A stretch of DNA of 64,000 nt from Planctomycetota bacterium (GTDB lineage Bacteria > Planctomycetota > PUPC01 > JACPCR01). Below the pieces are notes generated by a model, which did no database searches, was not told where the DNA came from, and saw only the letters and a list, made by a program, of their open reading frames with translations. The position numbers and the translations under genes were made by a program. This document shows, piece by piece, positions 33,934 through 44,917 of the stretch. The first letter of the stretch is position 1. Each line of letters starts with the position of its first letter. The stretch is taken from contig JAQBXN010000002.1 of assembly GCA_027625095.1 (NCBI GenBank), positions 124,001 to 188,000 on the forward strand, written 5' to 3'.

Positions 33934-36303
33934 TTAATTCTCTTCAGACTTGAACTTTCGGGGATGGATGACCAAATCGGAGATGCCCCATTCATTGAAG
34001 ATCACATTAAGGTATTCTTTGACTTCAGAGGTGGTGGCGAGGTGGAGCATATGTTCCACCGCTTTCGCTGCGTTGCTTGTATCGAGGCCTCTTAAGGCTC
34101 GCTTTACGAAGGGTATTGAACTTGGCGCCATGCTCAGCCTGTCGATCCCCATCATCGCCAGGACGACGGCCGTAGCGGGTGAGCCGGCCATTTCACCACA
34201 GACACCAACCGGAATGCCCTGCGTATGTGCGGCCTGAATTGTGTCGTAGATGGCAGTGAGAACCGCGGGATGGAACTCTTCGTAACGGTTGGAAACTTTC
34301 GGGTTATTGCGATCTACCGCCAGCACGTACTGGATGAGGTCGTTAGTGCCGATACTGAAGAAGTCGACTTCCTTGGCGAGTCGATCCGCGACAGCCACGG
34401 CGGAAGGAACCTCGATCATAATCCCGATCTCGATGAGCGGCTCCAGACCGAGCTCGTCGATGACATTCTGCAGCGCCTCTTTAGCGGCCCTCAATTCTTC
34501 CACCCCGGAGATCATTGGGAACATGAGCCGGATGGGCGTCTTGGCTGCAACACGCACGATGGCGCGGAGCTGCGGTTGAAAAATTTCCGGCTCATCCAGG
34601 GTCAACCTCATGGAACGCCAGCCAAGCAGGGGGTTCCGCTCCTCCGGCATGGAAAAATAGGGAGGAGTCTTTTCGCCGCCGATGTCGAGGGTTCGCACCG
34701 TCAGGCTCTTGCCGTTGAGCGCTTCGATTGCATTGCGAAGAATATCGAATTGCTCTTCTTCAGTCGGCATATTCGGCCGCGAGAGAAACGGGAATTCGGT
34801 TCGGAACAAACCGATCCCTTCGGCACCCTGTTCGTGACAGAGAGGTACTTCGCTGATCATCCCGATGTTCGCCTCCATCATGATCTTGTGGCCGTCAAGA
34901 GTCTGGCAGGGATCGTCTCGTAGATCTTTCAGTTGCTCTACAAGAGTATGATACTGGGCTTCGAGGCGGACGTATTCCTCTACCGTGTCATCGCCAGGGT
35001 TGATGTAGACCGCGCCCGAATTTCCATCGACGATTGCGAAATCGTTCGGTGAAACGCCTGAAAGTACGTCCACCACTCCGAGCACAACCGGCAAATCGAG
35101 GGACTTGGCAAGAATGGCAACATGCCCTGTCACACCTCCGCGAGCGAGCACGATTCCCATCAGCTTCGGTGAATCCAGATACATGAGCTCGGAGGGTGAG
35201 ATATCGTCGCCAAAAACAATGAACTCTTCCTCGAATTCGCGCTGGAGCCGCTCAACCCCCAGCAGATTCTGCAACAGCCGTTTCTCAATATCCTCGACGT
35301 CTATCACCCTTTCGCGAAGGTAAGCATCATCGAAAGATGAGAATCTGTCCTTATAAAGTTCGGCCACAACCTCGACGGCGAACTCTGCCCGCCGGCCGTC
35401 ATCGATGACGTCTTCGATGCGGTGACGAAAGCCTTTGTCTTCGAGCATGAGGAGATGGCCATGAAAGATCGCTGAGTCTTCTTCGCTCAGCGTCAGGCTG
35501 ACCTGGCCTTTGAGCTCGGTCACTTCTTCGATAGCCTTTGCAAATGCCTCATCCAGACGAAGTCGCTCCAAGGCGGTGTCTTCGGCCAGCTCGGCGTAAC
35601 CGGCATCCATGTGGAAATCGTGCTGGTGGATATGCACGAGCCCCATGCCAAAACCCGGAGCGCCGGACAGCCCGTGAAAGACTTTGGGTTTCCGCCGTTC
35701 TTCCTGTCGCGCCTTGATCTCTTGGGTGTCTTCTGGCGTGTCTGTATAATGGACTTTCGCCTGATCGAGGTCGTCGAATTGCTTGGCGCGCTCCTCCACC
35801 ATGGCGAGCATTCTGGCGGTCATGATCAGGCCGGTTACCTGGCTGGCGATGGTTTCCAGCATCCGGATTTCATCACGGGAAAAATCCCTTTGTTCAGATG
35901 TCTGAACCGCCAGCACGCCGACCGGACTACGCCTCTCGATAAGTGGAACGCCAAGATAAGAGTGGTACTCATCCTCGAGGGTGACCGGAAAGAACTTGAA
36001 ACGGGGGTGGTCCCGTGCCTCTCTGACTGCCACCGGTTTGACTTCCTGGACAACCAGGCCTGTCAATCCTTCTGTCACCTTCATCCTCACCCGTCCTACG
36101 GCCTCAGGGTCGAGACCAATGGTGGCTCTCAGCACCAGTTCCTCTTGAGGATCTTCGTACAGATAAATGCTGCACGCATCCGCCGACATTTTATCGGAGA
36201 CAAGCTGGACGATATTTTGGAGTGTCTCGTCCAGATCATGGGATTGGCTGATGATCCGGCCAATGTCAGCGAGGACATCAAGTTTTTGACTTTCATCAGC
36301 CAT
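33934..36303 (-). CDS. ptsP: phosphoenolpyruvate-protein phosphotransferase with N-terminal GAF domain (PtsP-type)
   Basis: Start at ATG 36303 (MADESQKLD); a TTG nine bases upstream is weaker. 789 residues: GAF domain about 10-160, then an enzyme I N-terminal half with the phosphohistidine motif GGVTGHVAIL near residue 393, and the C-terminal PEP-binding TIM barrel with IGLFRTEFPFL, SIGTNDLIQYVLAVDRNNPKVS and GVCGEMAG, all expected active-site elements. PtsP is the first protein of the nitrogen-type phosphotransferase relay. The histidine is preceded by Gly (TGH) where most homologues have TSH. No HPr or EIIA gene is in the window. Confidence 0.93.
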   Translation of the reverse strand: MADESQKLDVLADIGRIISQSHDLDETLQNIVQLVSDKMSADACSIYLYEDPQEELVLRATIGLDPEAVGRVRMKVTEGLTGLVVQEVKPVAVREARDHPRFKFFPVTLEDEYHSYLGVPLIERRSPVGVLAVQTSEQRDFSRDEIRMLETIASQVTGLIMTARMLAMVEERAKQFDDLDQAKVHYTDTPEDTQEIKARQEERRKPKVFHGLSGAPGFGMGLVHIHQHDFHMDAGYAELAEDTALERLRLDEAFAKAIEEVTELKGQVSLTLSEEDSAIFHGHLLMLEDKGFRHRIEDVIDDGRRAEFAVEVVAELYKDRFSSFDDAYLRERVIDVEDIEKRLLQNLLGVERLQREFEEEFIVFGDDISPSELMYLDSPKLMGIVLARGGVTGHVAILAKSLDLPVVLGVVDVLSGVSPNDFAIVDGNSGAVYINPGDDTVEEYVRLEAQYHTLVEQLKDLRDDPCQTLDGHKIMMEANIGMISEVPLCHEQGAEGIGLFRTEFPFLSRPNMPTEEEQFDILRNAIEALNGKSLTVRTLDIGGEKTPPYFSMPEERNPLLGWRSMRLTLDEPEIFQPQLRAIVRVAAKTPIRLMFPMISGVEELRAAKEALQNVIDELGLEPLIEIGIMIEVPSAVAVADRLAKEVDFFSIGTNDLIQYVLAVDRNNPKVSNRYEEFHPAVLTAIYDTIQAAHTQGIPVGVCGEMAGSPATAVVLAMMGIDRLSMAPSSIPFVKRALRGLDTSNAAKAVEHMLHLATTSEVKEYLNVIFNEWGISDLVIHPRKFKSEEN

Positions 36304-36312
36304 GGAGGGCAA

Positions 36313-36658
36313 TTCACAGAGGTGTCAGGCGCGCAAAGCCATTGCGTACAGAGGAGCATTTGCGCGAGGGAACTATTCCGCCGGGCTTAGTGTCGGAACT
36401 CACCACCTGATGGGAAAATCCCATAAGTATCTATAGTTTAATTGGTTGAGACAGCTGCCCGACCGGAAATCAGGCAGTCGTCAGGGGGCATTCAAAATGC
36501 GGCCGGATTATAGCCCTGAAGGTTAGAACCGCAATTGCGCTTAGGGCTGTCAATGCGCAAATGAAAAGCCAAAAAAAGTTGTCGGTTACCGACAACTTTT
36601 CAAAGAGCTTGCTCTTGGCAAGAGGTAACAGCTGAAATCTACCGACATCTCAGTTCGG
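36313..36658. other. spacer between ptsP and thiC
   Basis: 346 bp without a convincing gene. It contains the strong hairpin at 36574-36600 (terminator of thiC) and a weaker imperfect hairpin near 36453-36476 (CTGCC...GGCAG type). The remainder near 36400-36440 is AT-rich and probably contains the ptsP promoter, but no single -35/-10 pair stands out. Confidence 0.5.
36574..36600 (-). terminator. intrinsic terminator of thiC
   Basis: A 12-bp perfect stem (36574-36585 with 36589-36600; GTTGTCGG / CCGACAAC core, TTA loop) is followed on the minus strand by a run of seven T. It lies about 60 bp downstream of the thiC stop codon. The AAAA and TTTT flanks also allow termination in the other direction. 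Confidence 0.88.
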
Positions 36659-38442
<1,784 letters not shown>

Positions 38443-38679
38443 ATGCCATCTGTTTTACGGAGAGAGCCCTATCGAGTGTATTTTCATAGCCACGAGCCCA
38501 ATGAGCCCCCACACGTGCACGTTGACCGTGATGCAGCCTCAGCAAAGTTTTGGCTTTCACCTGTGGCGCTTGCTCGAAATTTGGGATTTGCCTCTTCCGA
38601 ACTGCGTCGAATTCAGAGTTTAGTTGAAGACAATCAGGAACTGTTACTTGGAGCCTGGCATGATTACTTCCGAACTTAA
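38443..38679 (+). CDS. DUF4160 small protein
   Basis: 78 residues matching the DUF4160 pattern along the entire length: MPSVLRREPYRVYFHSHEPNEPPHVHVDRD, AKFWLSPVALARNLGFASSELRRIQSLVEDNQELLLGAWHDYF. The EPPHVHV histidines are the signature. The family is very commonly coupled with DUF2442, and the pair is often treated as a putative toxin-antitoxin-like module, without proven activity. The last 20 bases overlap the downstream DUF2442 gene, indicating translational coupling. Confidence 0.92.
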   Translation: MPSVLRREPYRVYFHSHEPNEPPHVHVDRDAASAKFWLSPVALARNLGFASSELRRIQSLVEDNQELLLGAWHDYFRT

Positions 38680-38944
38680 GGCCGGTGAGGCCGTGAAGGA
38701 TGTTGATTTCACTGAAGATGATTTGGTTGTCGATCTCGTAGATGGCCGCTCAATCTGCGTGCCGCTGGTGTGGTATCCTCGCCTTCTCGCTGCCTCTCAA
38801 ACTCAACGGGAAAATTGGCGGATCGCTGGCGGCGGATTTGGTATTCATTGGCCTGACATCGACGAAGATCTGAGCACTGAAGGTTTACTGCGGGGCGCCC
38901 CAGCGCCGCACACCTTTGCTCCAACAGACACGGCGGCCAGCTAA
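38660..38944 (+). CDS. DUF2442 small protein
   Basis: Start at ATG 38660 (MITSELKAGEAVKDVDFTEDDLVVDLVDGRSICVPLVWYPRL), which is the family N-terminus; the longer in-frame start at 38624 lies inside DUF4160 and is unlikely. 94 residues with VKDVDFTEDDLVVDLVDGRSICVPLVWYPRLLAAS, RIAGGGFGIHWPDIDEDLSTEGLLRG, a full DUF2442 domain. It overlaps the DUF4160 gene by 20 bases. The protein resembles DNA-binding antitoxin-like partners in other genomes, but no experimental function is known. Confidence 0.92.
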   Translation: MITSELKAGEAVKDVDFTEDDLVVDLVDGRSICVPLVWYPRLLAASQTQRENWRIAGGGFGIHWPDIDEDLSTEGLLRGAPAPHTFAPTDTAAS

Positions 38945-39007
38945 CAGAACATTTTTTGTGCACCGATGAATCCGCCGCAGCTAGCCTGACCCGCTACTTC
39001 GATTCCA

Positions 39008-42000
39008 TCAATCCGGAGTTTTTGATACCACCTTCAGCCCCTCCACCTCGACGCCCTTCAGGCTTCGGAATCGGGCGTTGGCATTCCACCCGCCGCCGTT
39101 GTTGGTGACTTTCAGCATGAGCACGTTCCACTCTTTGGCGAGCTTGACCTTCACCTTATCCGTGCCGATATCTCCGCTGCGGAGGAGATTGGCTGCGTGG
39201 AAGACTTTGCCGTTGAGGAAGCATTTGATGCCGTCGTCGCTGCCGCACTGGAAGAGGACCTCCTGCTCATTTGGTGAGTAGACGTATGTGCGGAGATAGC
39301 CGGCTGCATTGTCTGATCCGATGCTGTTCTTCAGGTCAACCTGCCATTTGTTTTCCGGACCTGGCTGCTTCTTCCACTTCACATCTTTGGCGTCAGGGTC
39401 TTCGGGTGGGAAGACGATATCGAACAGGCCCACGCCATCTTTGCCGTTTTCTTTGTAGTGGCCGCTGACCATCCAGTCAGTGATATAACCGCCGTATTTA
39501 TCGATTTCATCGAACGCGGCGGTGATAGCTTTGATGGCCTCGGGATCTTTTGTGGCTTCAAGGAGCTTGCCGAGGAATTCTATGACATTGTCGCCTTTGC
39601 CAGTCATGAGAACTGGGATGAGTTTGAGCGCTACTTCAAGTGCGCTTTCGCGCAGGGCTTCGTCGGCTACATCTTTCTCAAGTGCCGCAAGGTAGTCCTT
39701 GTCGCCGGCGTAGGTGAGGCCTTCGAGTGGGCTGCCGTCGGGCTTGCGAAGGCGGGCCGAGGCTTCCCAGTTGGAGGTACCGTTGATGGACTTGAGCAGG
39801 AGCTCGTTCCAGCCGGCCGTGAGTTCTATCTCAGCGGATTTCTGGGCGGGGACGTATCGGTGCGGTTCTGGATCGGCAAACACCTGTTTGCCATTGAGCC
39901 AGACTTTGAGGGTGTCGTCGAATCCAAGCTCCAGCCGGGCGTCGGTGGATGCGGAACTGCGGACAAAGGTTCGGAGATACATGACCGAATCGTTGCCGCC
40001 GCCGTATTCATGTAGATCGGCATACCAGGGGTGCCCCGTCTTTGCTGTGGACACAAATTTCCAGATGGCCGGTTTCTTCGGCTGTTCGGGCTCAGGTGCG
40101 AATTTCTGATCGAAGAGATCCTTCAGCTTCTTATCCGGGTGTGTGTATTTTTCACTGACCAGCCATTCGGTGATGTGGTCTTCAAGTTTTTCGAGCTCGC
40201 TGATGAGGGCCGCGGCTTTCTTTGTGATGGCTTCATCCTTCGAGGCTTCCTTGATGGCATTCACTCCGAGCTTGGCGCCTGCGGGATCTGTTTTGAAAAC
40301 ATCGAGAGCCACATTCCTGACTGCCGCCAGGGCGACGGCTGAATGCTCAGTGTCGGCGGTATACGGTTGGAGGGTCTTGAGGGTTTCGAGGCTGGCGATG
40401 TTGCCCATGCCACCGATCATCAGATCCTTCTCCTGAGGGCGCTTGGCGGCCTTGAAGCCACGTTCGTAAAGTTTGAGAGCATCAGCCGGTTTCATTTTGG
40501 TGGCCCGCAACAGGCGGTCGAAGCCGCGCAAAGACAACACCTGCTGAGCAATATCTGTTGTGGTCTCGGCAATGGCGACCTGATCATTCAGGGCTTCGGA
40601 ATCAGGCCATTCTGCGATGGCGCGGATGGCCGCATCGACGATGGACTCACGGTCACTTTTCAGGCTTTTTCTGGCCTCCGCCAGGCCCTTAGAGAGGCCG
40701 ACCCGCTTCAGTAGGTGGAGCAGTGAAGAAATGGTCGCTTCAGAAGCGCCCTGCATGCTCTTAACGATCTCGTCCGTGGCCTTGCTCTTGTCCCCTGCCC
40801 GAGAATAAACGTCGCTCAGCGCGCTTTGCGCGGATGTACGATCTGTATCGCTCTTGGCCGCGGCATGCAGTTCGAGCAGGCGAGGGAGGCGACTACCGTC
40901 ACCCATGCTCTTGACCGCATTCCATGCCGCGGCACGGACGCCTGCATCTTCGTCGGTGATGGTGCTGATGATTGAATCGAGCTGTGCCACCGCGCCTTTG
41001 CGGGTGAGAATGTCGATGAGGCCGGCCTTGGCCATTCCTTTTGATTTGGTCATCGAATCGGCCATGGCTGCGATGGCTTCAGTGTTGGAGATGCGGACCA
41101 TGGCTTCCTGCGCGGCCTTTCGCTCCTCATCTTTATTGCTGCTGAGGAATGCGACCAGTGGCGGAACGGTGGTTTCGTCACCGAGAGTCACCACCGCATT
41201 TAGTGCGGCATTGCGGAGGATGGCGTTGTCACTTTTCAATTCGCTGAGAGCCGCGGCGAGGGCGAGTCGGTCCCCTCGTTCAGCGAGGATGTTGAGAATC
41301 TGCGCCTTTGTGACCGGGGTCGAATCCTTCAGTTTGCCGAGCCACCATTGGGTGACGTTCTGGCCTGTTGTCTGTAATGCGGCACGGCTGGCCACGGAAC
41401 GGAGCTGAAAGTTCTTGGAATTGAGGGCCTGGAAGATCAGGTCGAGGGCTTTGTCCCCTTGCGTCCTGGCCAACCCCAACAATGCTGCGCACTGGACTTG
41501 GGCTTCGCCCTTGCCAATCTTGCCATTGAACAGATCCGTGTACATGACGCCCGCTTCAGCAGTTTTGCCCGCTTCTTGAAGCCGCCGAATGAGGAGGAGG
41601 TAAGCGTCGGTCGCCTTGTTGGCTTCGTAACGTGCATCTACCTTTGCCCTTTCAGCGATGAGTCCTGCGGACTCCGCATGGCCGATATTGGCCAGGGCGT
41701 TCATAGCGACAATCCGCATCTCCCGATTCTGATCGCTGACGGACCTGGCAATCTCGCCAGCAGAGGCTGCATCCCTTACCCCACCAAGGGCCTGAATCAG
41801 AGTCATACGTAAGGTTCCGCTGGATTTGGGAAGGGCGTCTCGCAGTGCATTTGTTGCCTCGTCTCCGCCGATGCTCAGCAGGGCCTGGGTGGCGTATTCA
41901 CTGAGTTCCTCATCGAGCAGGCTTGCTGCGAGTGCCGGGACGGCTTCGAGCCCGCCCGCTTGGTGAAGTTGCTGGATGATGAAACCCTTCACCGGCTTTG

Positions 42001-42319
42001 TGTATTCGCCGGCCAGTTCCGCGGCCATCGCTTTTGAGAACTGCGCCCGCTCGGCCTCACCGCCTGCACGCTGCACATGAACGGCAAGCCCGTGCAGCGC
42101 GTACCGAGCCGAGAGGTCGTTACCCTTACCCGGGTCGACCAGTTTCCTGCAGAGTTCCGTGATCGCTGAATGACCCAATTTGACGAGCTTGCCGAAGACA
42201 TCGTCTCGCCCCTCGGCATTCTGGACAGGGAGTTCTTTGATGATGTTCTCGACTGTTTCCTGAGCGAACGAGTTTGAAGTGATCAACACAGAGAGGAAAA
42301 AGAGCTTGGCAGTGTTCAT
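39008..42319 (-). CDS. large secreted HEAT-repeat protein with duplicated C-terminal PA14-like domains
   Basis: 1103 residues with signal peptide (LFFLSVLITSNSFAQE). Residues about 25-760 form a long HEAT/armadillo-like solenoid of roughly 40-residue helical pairs. The C-terminus holds two copies of a module: first about 765-900 (ITEWLVS, YLRTFV, FDDTLKVWLNGKQVF), second about 950-1100 (ITDWMVS, YLRTYV, SDDGIKCFLNGKVFH). Both share ITxWxVS, YLRTxV, DDxxKxxLNGK and a final WN...ARxR block. Related in design to 502-2457. It lies divergent to the ExbB gene across 569 bp and could be a scaffold of that envelope system. Function unknown. Confidence 0.88.
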   Translation of the reverse strand: MNTAKLFFLSVLITSNSFAQETVENIIKELPVQNAEGRDDVFGKLVKLGHSAITELCRKLVDPGKGNDLSARYALHGLAVHVQRAGGEAERAQFSKAMAAELAGEYTKPVKGFIIQQLHQAGGLEAVPALAASLLDEELSEYATQALLSIGGDEATNALRDALPKSSGTLRMTLIQALGGVRDAASAGEIARSVSDQNREMRIVAMNALANIGHAESAGLIAERAKVDARYEANKATDAYLLLIRRLQEAGKTAEAGVMYTDLFNGKIGKGEAQVQCAALLGLARTQGDKALDLIFQALNSKNFQLRSVASRAALQTTGQNVTQWWLGKLKDSTPVTKAQILNILAERGDRLALAAALSELKSDNAILRNAALNAVVTLGDETTVPPLVAFLSSNKDEERKAAQEAMVRISNTEAIAAMADSMTKSKGMAKAGLIDILTRKGAVAQLDSIISTITDEDAGVRAAAWNAVKSMGDGSRLPRLLELHAAAKSDTDRTSAQSALSDVYSRAGDKSKATDEIVKSMQGASEATISSLLHLLKRVGLSKGLAEARKSLKSDRESIVDAAIRAIAEWPDSEALNDQVAIAETTTDIAQQVLSLRGFDRLLRATKMKPADALKLYERGFKAAKRPQEKDLMIGGMGNIASLETLKTLQPYTADTEHSAVALAAVRNVALDVFKTDPAGAKLGVNAIKEASKDEAITKKAAALISELEKLEDHITEWLVSEKYTHPDKKLKDLFDQKFAPEPEQPKKPAIWKFVSTAKTGHPWYADLHEYGGGNDSVMYLRTFVRSSASTDARLELGFDDTLKVWLNGKQVFADPEPHRYVPAQKSAEIELTAGWNELLLKSINGTSNWEASARLRKPDGSPLEGLTYAGDKDYLAALEKDVADEALRESALEVALKLIPVLMTGKGDNVIEFLGKLLEATKDPEAIKAITAAFDEIDKYGGYITDWMVSGHYKENGKDGVGLFDIVFPPEDPDAKDVKWKKQPGPENKWQVDLKNSIGSDNAAGYLRTYVYSPNEQEVLFQCGSDDGIKCFLNGKVFHAANLLRSGDIGTDKVKVKLAKEWNVLMLKVTNNGGGWNANARFRSLKGVEVEGLKVVSKTPD

Positions 42320-42888
42320 TCAATGCCTCTTGTTACTAGTGGAATTGGGTCGAGCGGACGTCTGTTTACTTGTGACCATGCCTTCATCTTCTCCCCCTCT
42401 TTTTGAGAGGAAGACTTCCTCGAAGACTTACCATCTATATGAGCGAATTCCCGGCTTTGGAATTCCGATATCTGATTCCTGCAGCGAATACGGCTTATAA
42501 ACAACCTCTCTGGCCGGTCAAGCAGGCGGTTATTTCATTGCAGCCCGTTTGAGACGTCAGGCCCGAAATTTGAGTTTATATTTGAAGATTCCTACCCGTA
42601 AATCCTTGTAAACGTGGGGCATCCCATGATTGCGAGGCAGAGGGTGTCTGCTATGTTACCCAAGCTATTTTATCCGTTGATTCGGGAGTTTCTGACAAAC
42701 AGCTTCCTGAGCCCCTGAAAAACTCAGAACCCATTGTTTCTACGTTCAATTCGCCATGTGGACGGCAGAAAATGGGTAACTTGCGGGACTACATTCAGAC
42801 CCGCTGTAGCACTTCAGCCGACAAGGTAGCCATCCTGCGTTTCTGTCCAACAAAATTCTAAATCAACTTGCACCTGGAGTAATAATAG
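42320..42888. other. 569-bp divergent spacer between the HEAT/PA14 gene and the ExbB cluster
   Basis: No convincing gene on either strand. It holds a 7-7-7 hairpin, GAATTCC at 42445-42451 and GGAATTC at 42459-42465, about 130 bp from the HEAT gene start. Directly before ExbB an SD-like GGAG is at 42876-42879. The promoters of both transcription units must lie here, but none can be picked with confidence. Confidence 0.5.
42445..42465. repeat. inverted repeat GAATTCC-N7-GGAATTC
   Basis: Exact 7-bp arms with a 7-base loop in the divergent spacer. It may be a regulatory dyad; it is too short and lacks a T-run to be a confident terminator. Confidence 0.4.
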
Positions 42889-43638
42889 ATGTTGAACTTG
42901 TGGGAACTCGTCTTTAAGGGCGGATGGTTCATGGGCCCGCTGCTCGCATGTTCCATCGTCGGAATAGGAGTCATCATCGAACGGTTTCGTTACCTCAACG
43001 AAGTGGCCGTCGATAACGCGGGGCTTCGCAAGAAAGTTGCCGCACTCGTTCGCTCGGGTCGCTTGCGGCAGGCCATCCAACTTGTTGAAAGTACCCCTGG
43101 GCCGGTAGCGGCAATTTTTGATGTGGCGCTCCGCAAGCTGCAATTCCTGATCGGTCTGGGAAAAGAGCCGGATCAGGTTGAAGAGGGCGTTATCAAATCC
43201 ATGGAAGACCACGCAATTCATGTGGTCGCAGACCTGGAGCGCTACCTGGTTGTGCTTGCAACGGTCATCAATATAGCGCCAATGCTCGGCTTCCTCGGAA
43301 CGGTGTCAGGAATGATTGGATCGTTCACCGTCATTTCGGAATCTGGAATGGATCCCCAGAAGATGGCCGGTGGTATCAGCGAAGCCCTCATCACCACCGC
43401 TGCCGGGCTTGTCATCGCGATTCCCTGCCAGATTGCCTACAACTATTTCACCAACAGTGTTCAGAGATTTGTGCTCGATATCGAAGAGAGTGCAGCTCAC
43501 TTCATCGAAGTCCTTTCCGGTGACTTTGAAATGATTGAAAAACAGGTCGACACGCTGCACGAAGCTGCCCACGAAGAGCATGACGAGGAAACGGCAGAGG
43601 AGGAGTCGGAAGAAGAGGAAGCCCTGGCCAGTACCTAG
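42889..43638 (+). CDS. MotA/TolQ/ExbB proton-channel family protein
   Basis: 249 residues with three membrane segments: about 8-30 (GGWFMGPLLACSIVGIGVIIERF), 125-150 (LGFLGTVSGMIGSFTVI) and 160-190 (GGISEALITTAAGLVIAIPCQIAYNYF). The TVSGM/GTVxGM glycines and the TTAAGLVIAIP polar face are the family's hallmarks. It forms the proton-conducting ring with ExbD-type subunits. The C-terminal tail is very acidic (HEEHDEETAEEESEEEEA). GGAG lies ten bases before the ATG. First gene of the envelope-motor cluster. No TonB or TolA/TolB-like gene is visible, so it is neither clearly ExbB nor TolQ. Confidence 0.95.
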   Translation: MLNLWELVFKGGWFMGPLLACSIVGIGVIIERFRYLNEVAVDNAGLRKKVAALVRSGRLRQAIQLVESTPGPVAAIFDVALRKLQFLIGLGKEPDQVEEGVIKSMEDHAIHVVADLERYLVVLATVINIAPMLGFLGTVSGMIGSFTVISESGMDPQKMAGGISEALITTAAGLVIAIPCQIAYNYFTNSVQRFVLDIEESAAHFIEVLSGDFEMIEKQVDTLHEAAHEEHDEETAEEESEEEEALAST

Positions 43639-43696
43639 GACGAAGATTAAGACTGAGACCAGGCAGTAACTTCAGCGAAGAGAAGAATTAAATCTT

Positions 43697-44236
43697 ATGA
43701 GAGTTCGGCAGAAGAGACGTCTTTCACCAGAAATCCCAACCGCGTCCATGGCGGATGTGGCGTTCCTGCTGATCATCTTTTTCCTGGTGACGACCAATTT
43801 TCTGAAGCAGAAGGGCATCAGGCTGGAACTCCCCAACACTGAAAAGTCCGAAGAGACTGCCGATCAGAAAAAAAAGAATCTGGAGTTGAGGGTGACCTCG
43901 TCCAATTTCCTGCTCAATGACAAAGAGGTAGCTGACGGCGAATTGGAAAACGAGGTGAAGAAGGCTCTCAAAGACGCGGAAAGTGATGCGGACAAGATCG
44001 TCATCATGAAGAGCGATAAGGGTGCATCGTACGACCGTTTCATTCTTGCGAACGACATCCTTCAGAGGACGAAGGCAATCATCACCATCGAGGTCACTGA
44101 GGGAGACGATTCGGCAACCGTCAAGAAAGAAGAGATCAAGAAGGTCAATCTCAAGGGTGACATTGAGGCGAAGATGAAGGAAGCTGCAGAAGACGATGGG
44201 GACGGCCCTCCGAAAGGCCTGGAGGATGCGGAGTGA
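43697..44236 (+). CDS. ExbD/TolR-family protein (first copy)
   Basis: 179 residues with one N-terminal membrane helix, SMADVAFLLIIFFLVTTNFL (about 17-36), that contains the conserved proton-accepting Asp (MADVAFLL). The periplasmic part (about 40-150) has the mixed alpha/beta layout of ExbD/TolR (NFLLNDKEVADGELENEVKKALKDAESDADKIVIMKSDKGASYDRFILANDIL). Unusually, a highly charged tail of about 30 residues follows. It starts 59 bp after ExbB and overlaps the second copy by four bases, so the stoichiometry of the two subunits is translationally linked. Confidence 0.94.
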   Translation: MRVRQKRRLSPEIPTASMADVAFLLIIFFLVTTNFLKQKGIRLELPNTEKSEETADQKKKNLELRVTSSNFLLNDKEVADGELENEVKKALKDAESDADKIVIMKSDKGASYDRFILANDILQRTKAIITIEVTEGDDSATVKKEEIKKVNLKGDIEAKMKEAAEDDGDGPPKGLEDAE

Positions 44237-44757
44237 AACTGGTTAAACAAAATAGAAAAGCCGAGCCGGTTATCCCGGTGGTTTCCATGTCGGACATCGC
44301 GTTCCTTTTGATCATCTTCTTTCTGGTGACCACAAACTTCATTAAGGAAAGCCACATCAAGCTCAAGCTGCCCAAAGCCGAGTCCGGCGATGATGAAGAT
44401 AAAATTCAGATCAACGTATCAATGGATCAGGATGGCGAACTCTGGCTGAACGGAAAGCCGACCTCCGCCCTGAAAGTGGATCTGGGTTTACTTTTGGGAG
44501 ATAAGAAGGGGGACAAGCGAAAAGTCTTTTTCAAATGTCACAAAGCTATCCTGAACGAAGTTTACATGGCCGCAATCGAAGAAATTAATGGGGCTGGAGG
44601 TCTTCTCGTCCTCAAGACGGACGAGAAAAAAGTAGCGGAAGGTTCATCAAAGAAGAATTCAGAAAAGCCACAGGCCACGCCACCCAAACCTCCAGAACCG
44701 GCGACTTCGCCCACCCCTGGTGGCCCCGATGTGGAGGAGCAGGAAGTGCTGAAGTGA
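44233..44757 (+). CDS. ExbD/TolR-family protein (second copy)
   Basis: GTG start at 44233 overlapping the previous TGA by four bases. 174 residues: membrane helix SMSDIAFLLIIFFLVTTNFI (about 15-34) with the conserved Asp, then KLKLPKAESGDDEDK and a periplasmic domain with LNGKPTSALKVDLGLLLGDKKGDKRKVFFKCHKAILNEVYMAAIEEINGAGG. The C-terminus is Lys/Pro-rich (EKPQATPPKPPEPATSP). The two copies are diverged but share the KLxLPxxE segment, so they probably arose by duplication and form hetero-oligomers with the ExbB-type channel. Confidence 0.94.
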   Translation: MKLVKQNRKAEPVIPVVSMSDIAFLLIIFFLVTTNFIKESHIKLKLPKAESGDDEDKIQINVSMDQDGELWLNGKPTSALKVDLGLLLGDKKGDKRKVFFKCHKAILNEVYMAAIEEINGAGGLLVLKTDEKKVAEGSSKKNSEKPQATPPKPPEPATSPTPGGPDVEEQEVLK

Positions 44758-44885
44758 CGTATCACACGGTTACAGATGAATTTCTAATTTCATTGAAAGC
44801 TTTTGGCTTCCCCGTTCGTTGTTTCCTTGAATTCGCTGGAAGCACTTCTCTTCCCTTTGGTTGCGGCCTTACGGCTGCGATATGT

Positions 44886-44913
44886 ATTACTCATTACTCA
44901 TTACTCATTACTA
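44886..44913 (+). repeat. four tandem ATTACTC heptamers before the 44918 start
   Basis: Three exact ATTACTC units and a fourth ATTACTA unit (44886-44913) end four bases before the ATG at 44918. The array is G-free. There is no Shine-Dalgarno sequence in its place. Confidence 0.75.
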
Positions 44914-44917
44914 AACC

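Noticed and set aside
42889..44757. Flagellar MotA/MotB or TonB-linked ExbB/ExbD interpretation
   Set aside because: There is no peptidoglycan-binding OmpA domain on the ExbD proteins, no TonB box protein and no flagellar gene; only the broad proton-channel family is supported.
44886..44913. Possible CRISPR-like or STRR cyanobacterial repeat
   Set aside because: Units are only 7 nt with no spacers, so it is not a CRISPR array; the organism's other genes do not suggest a cyanobacterium.
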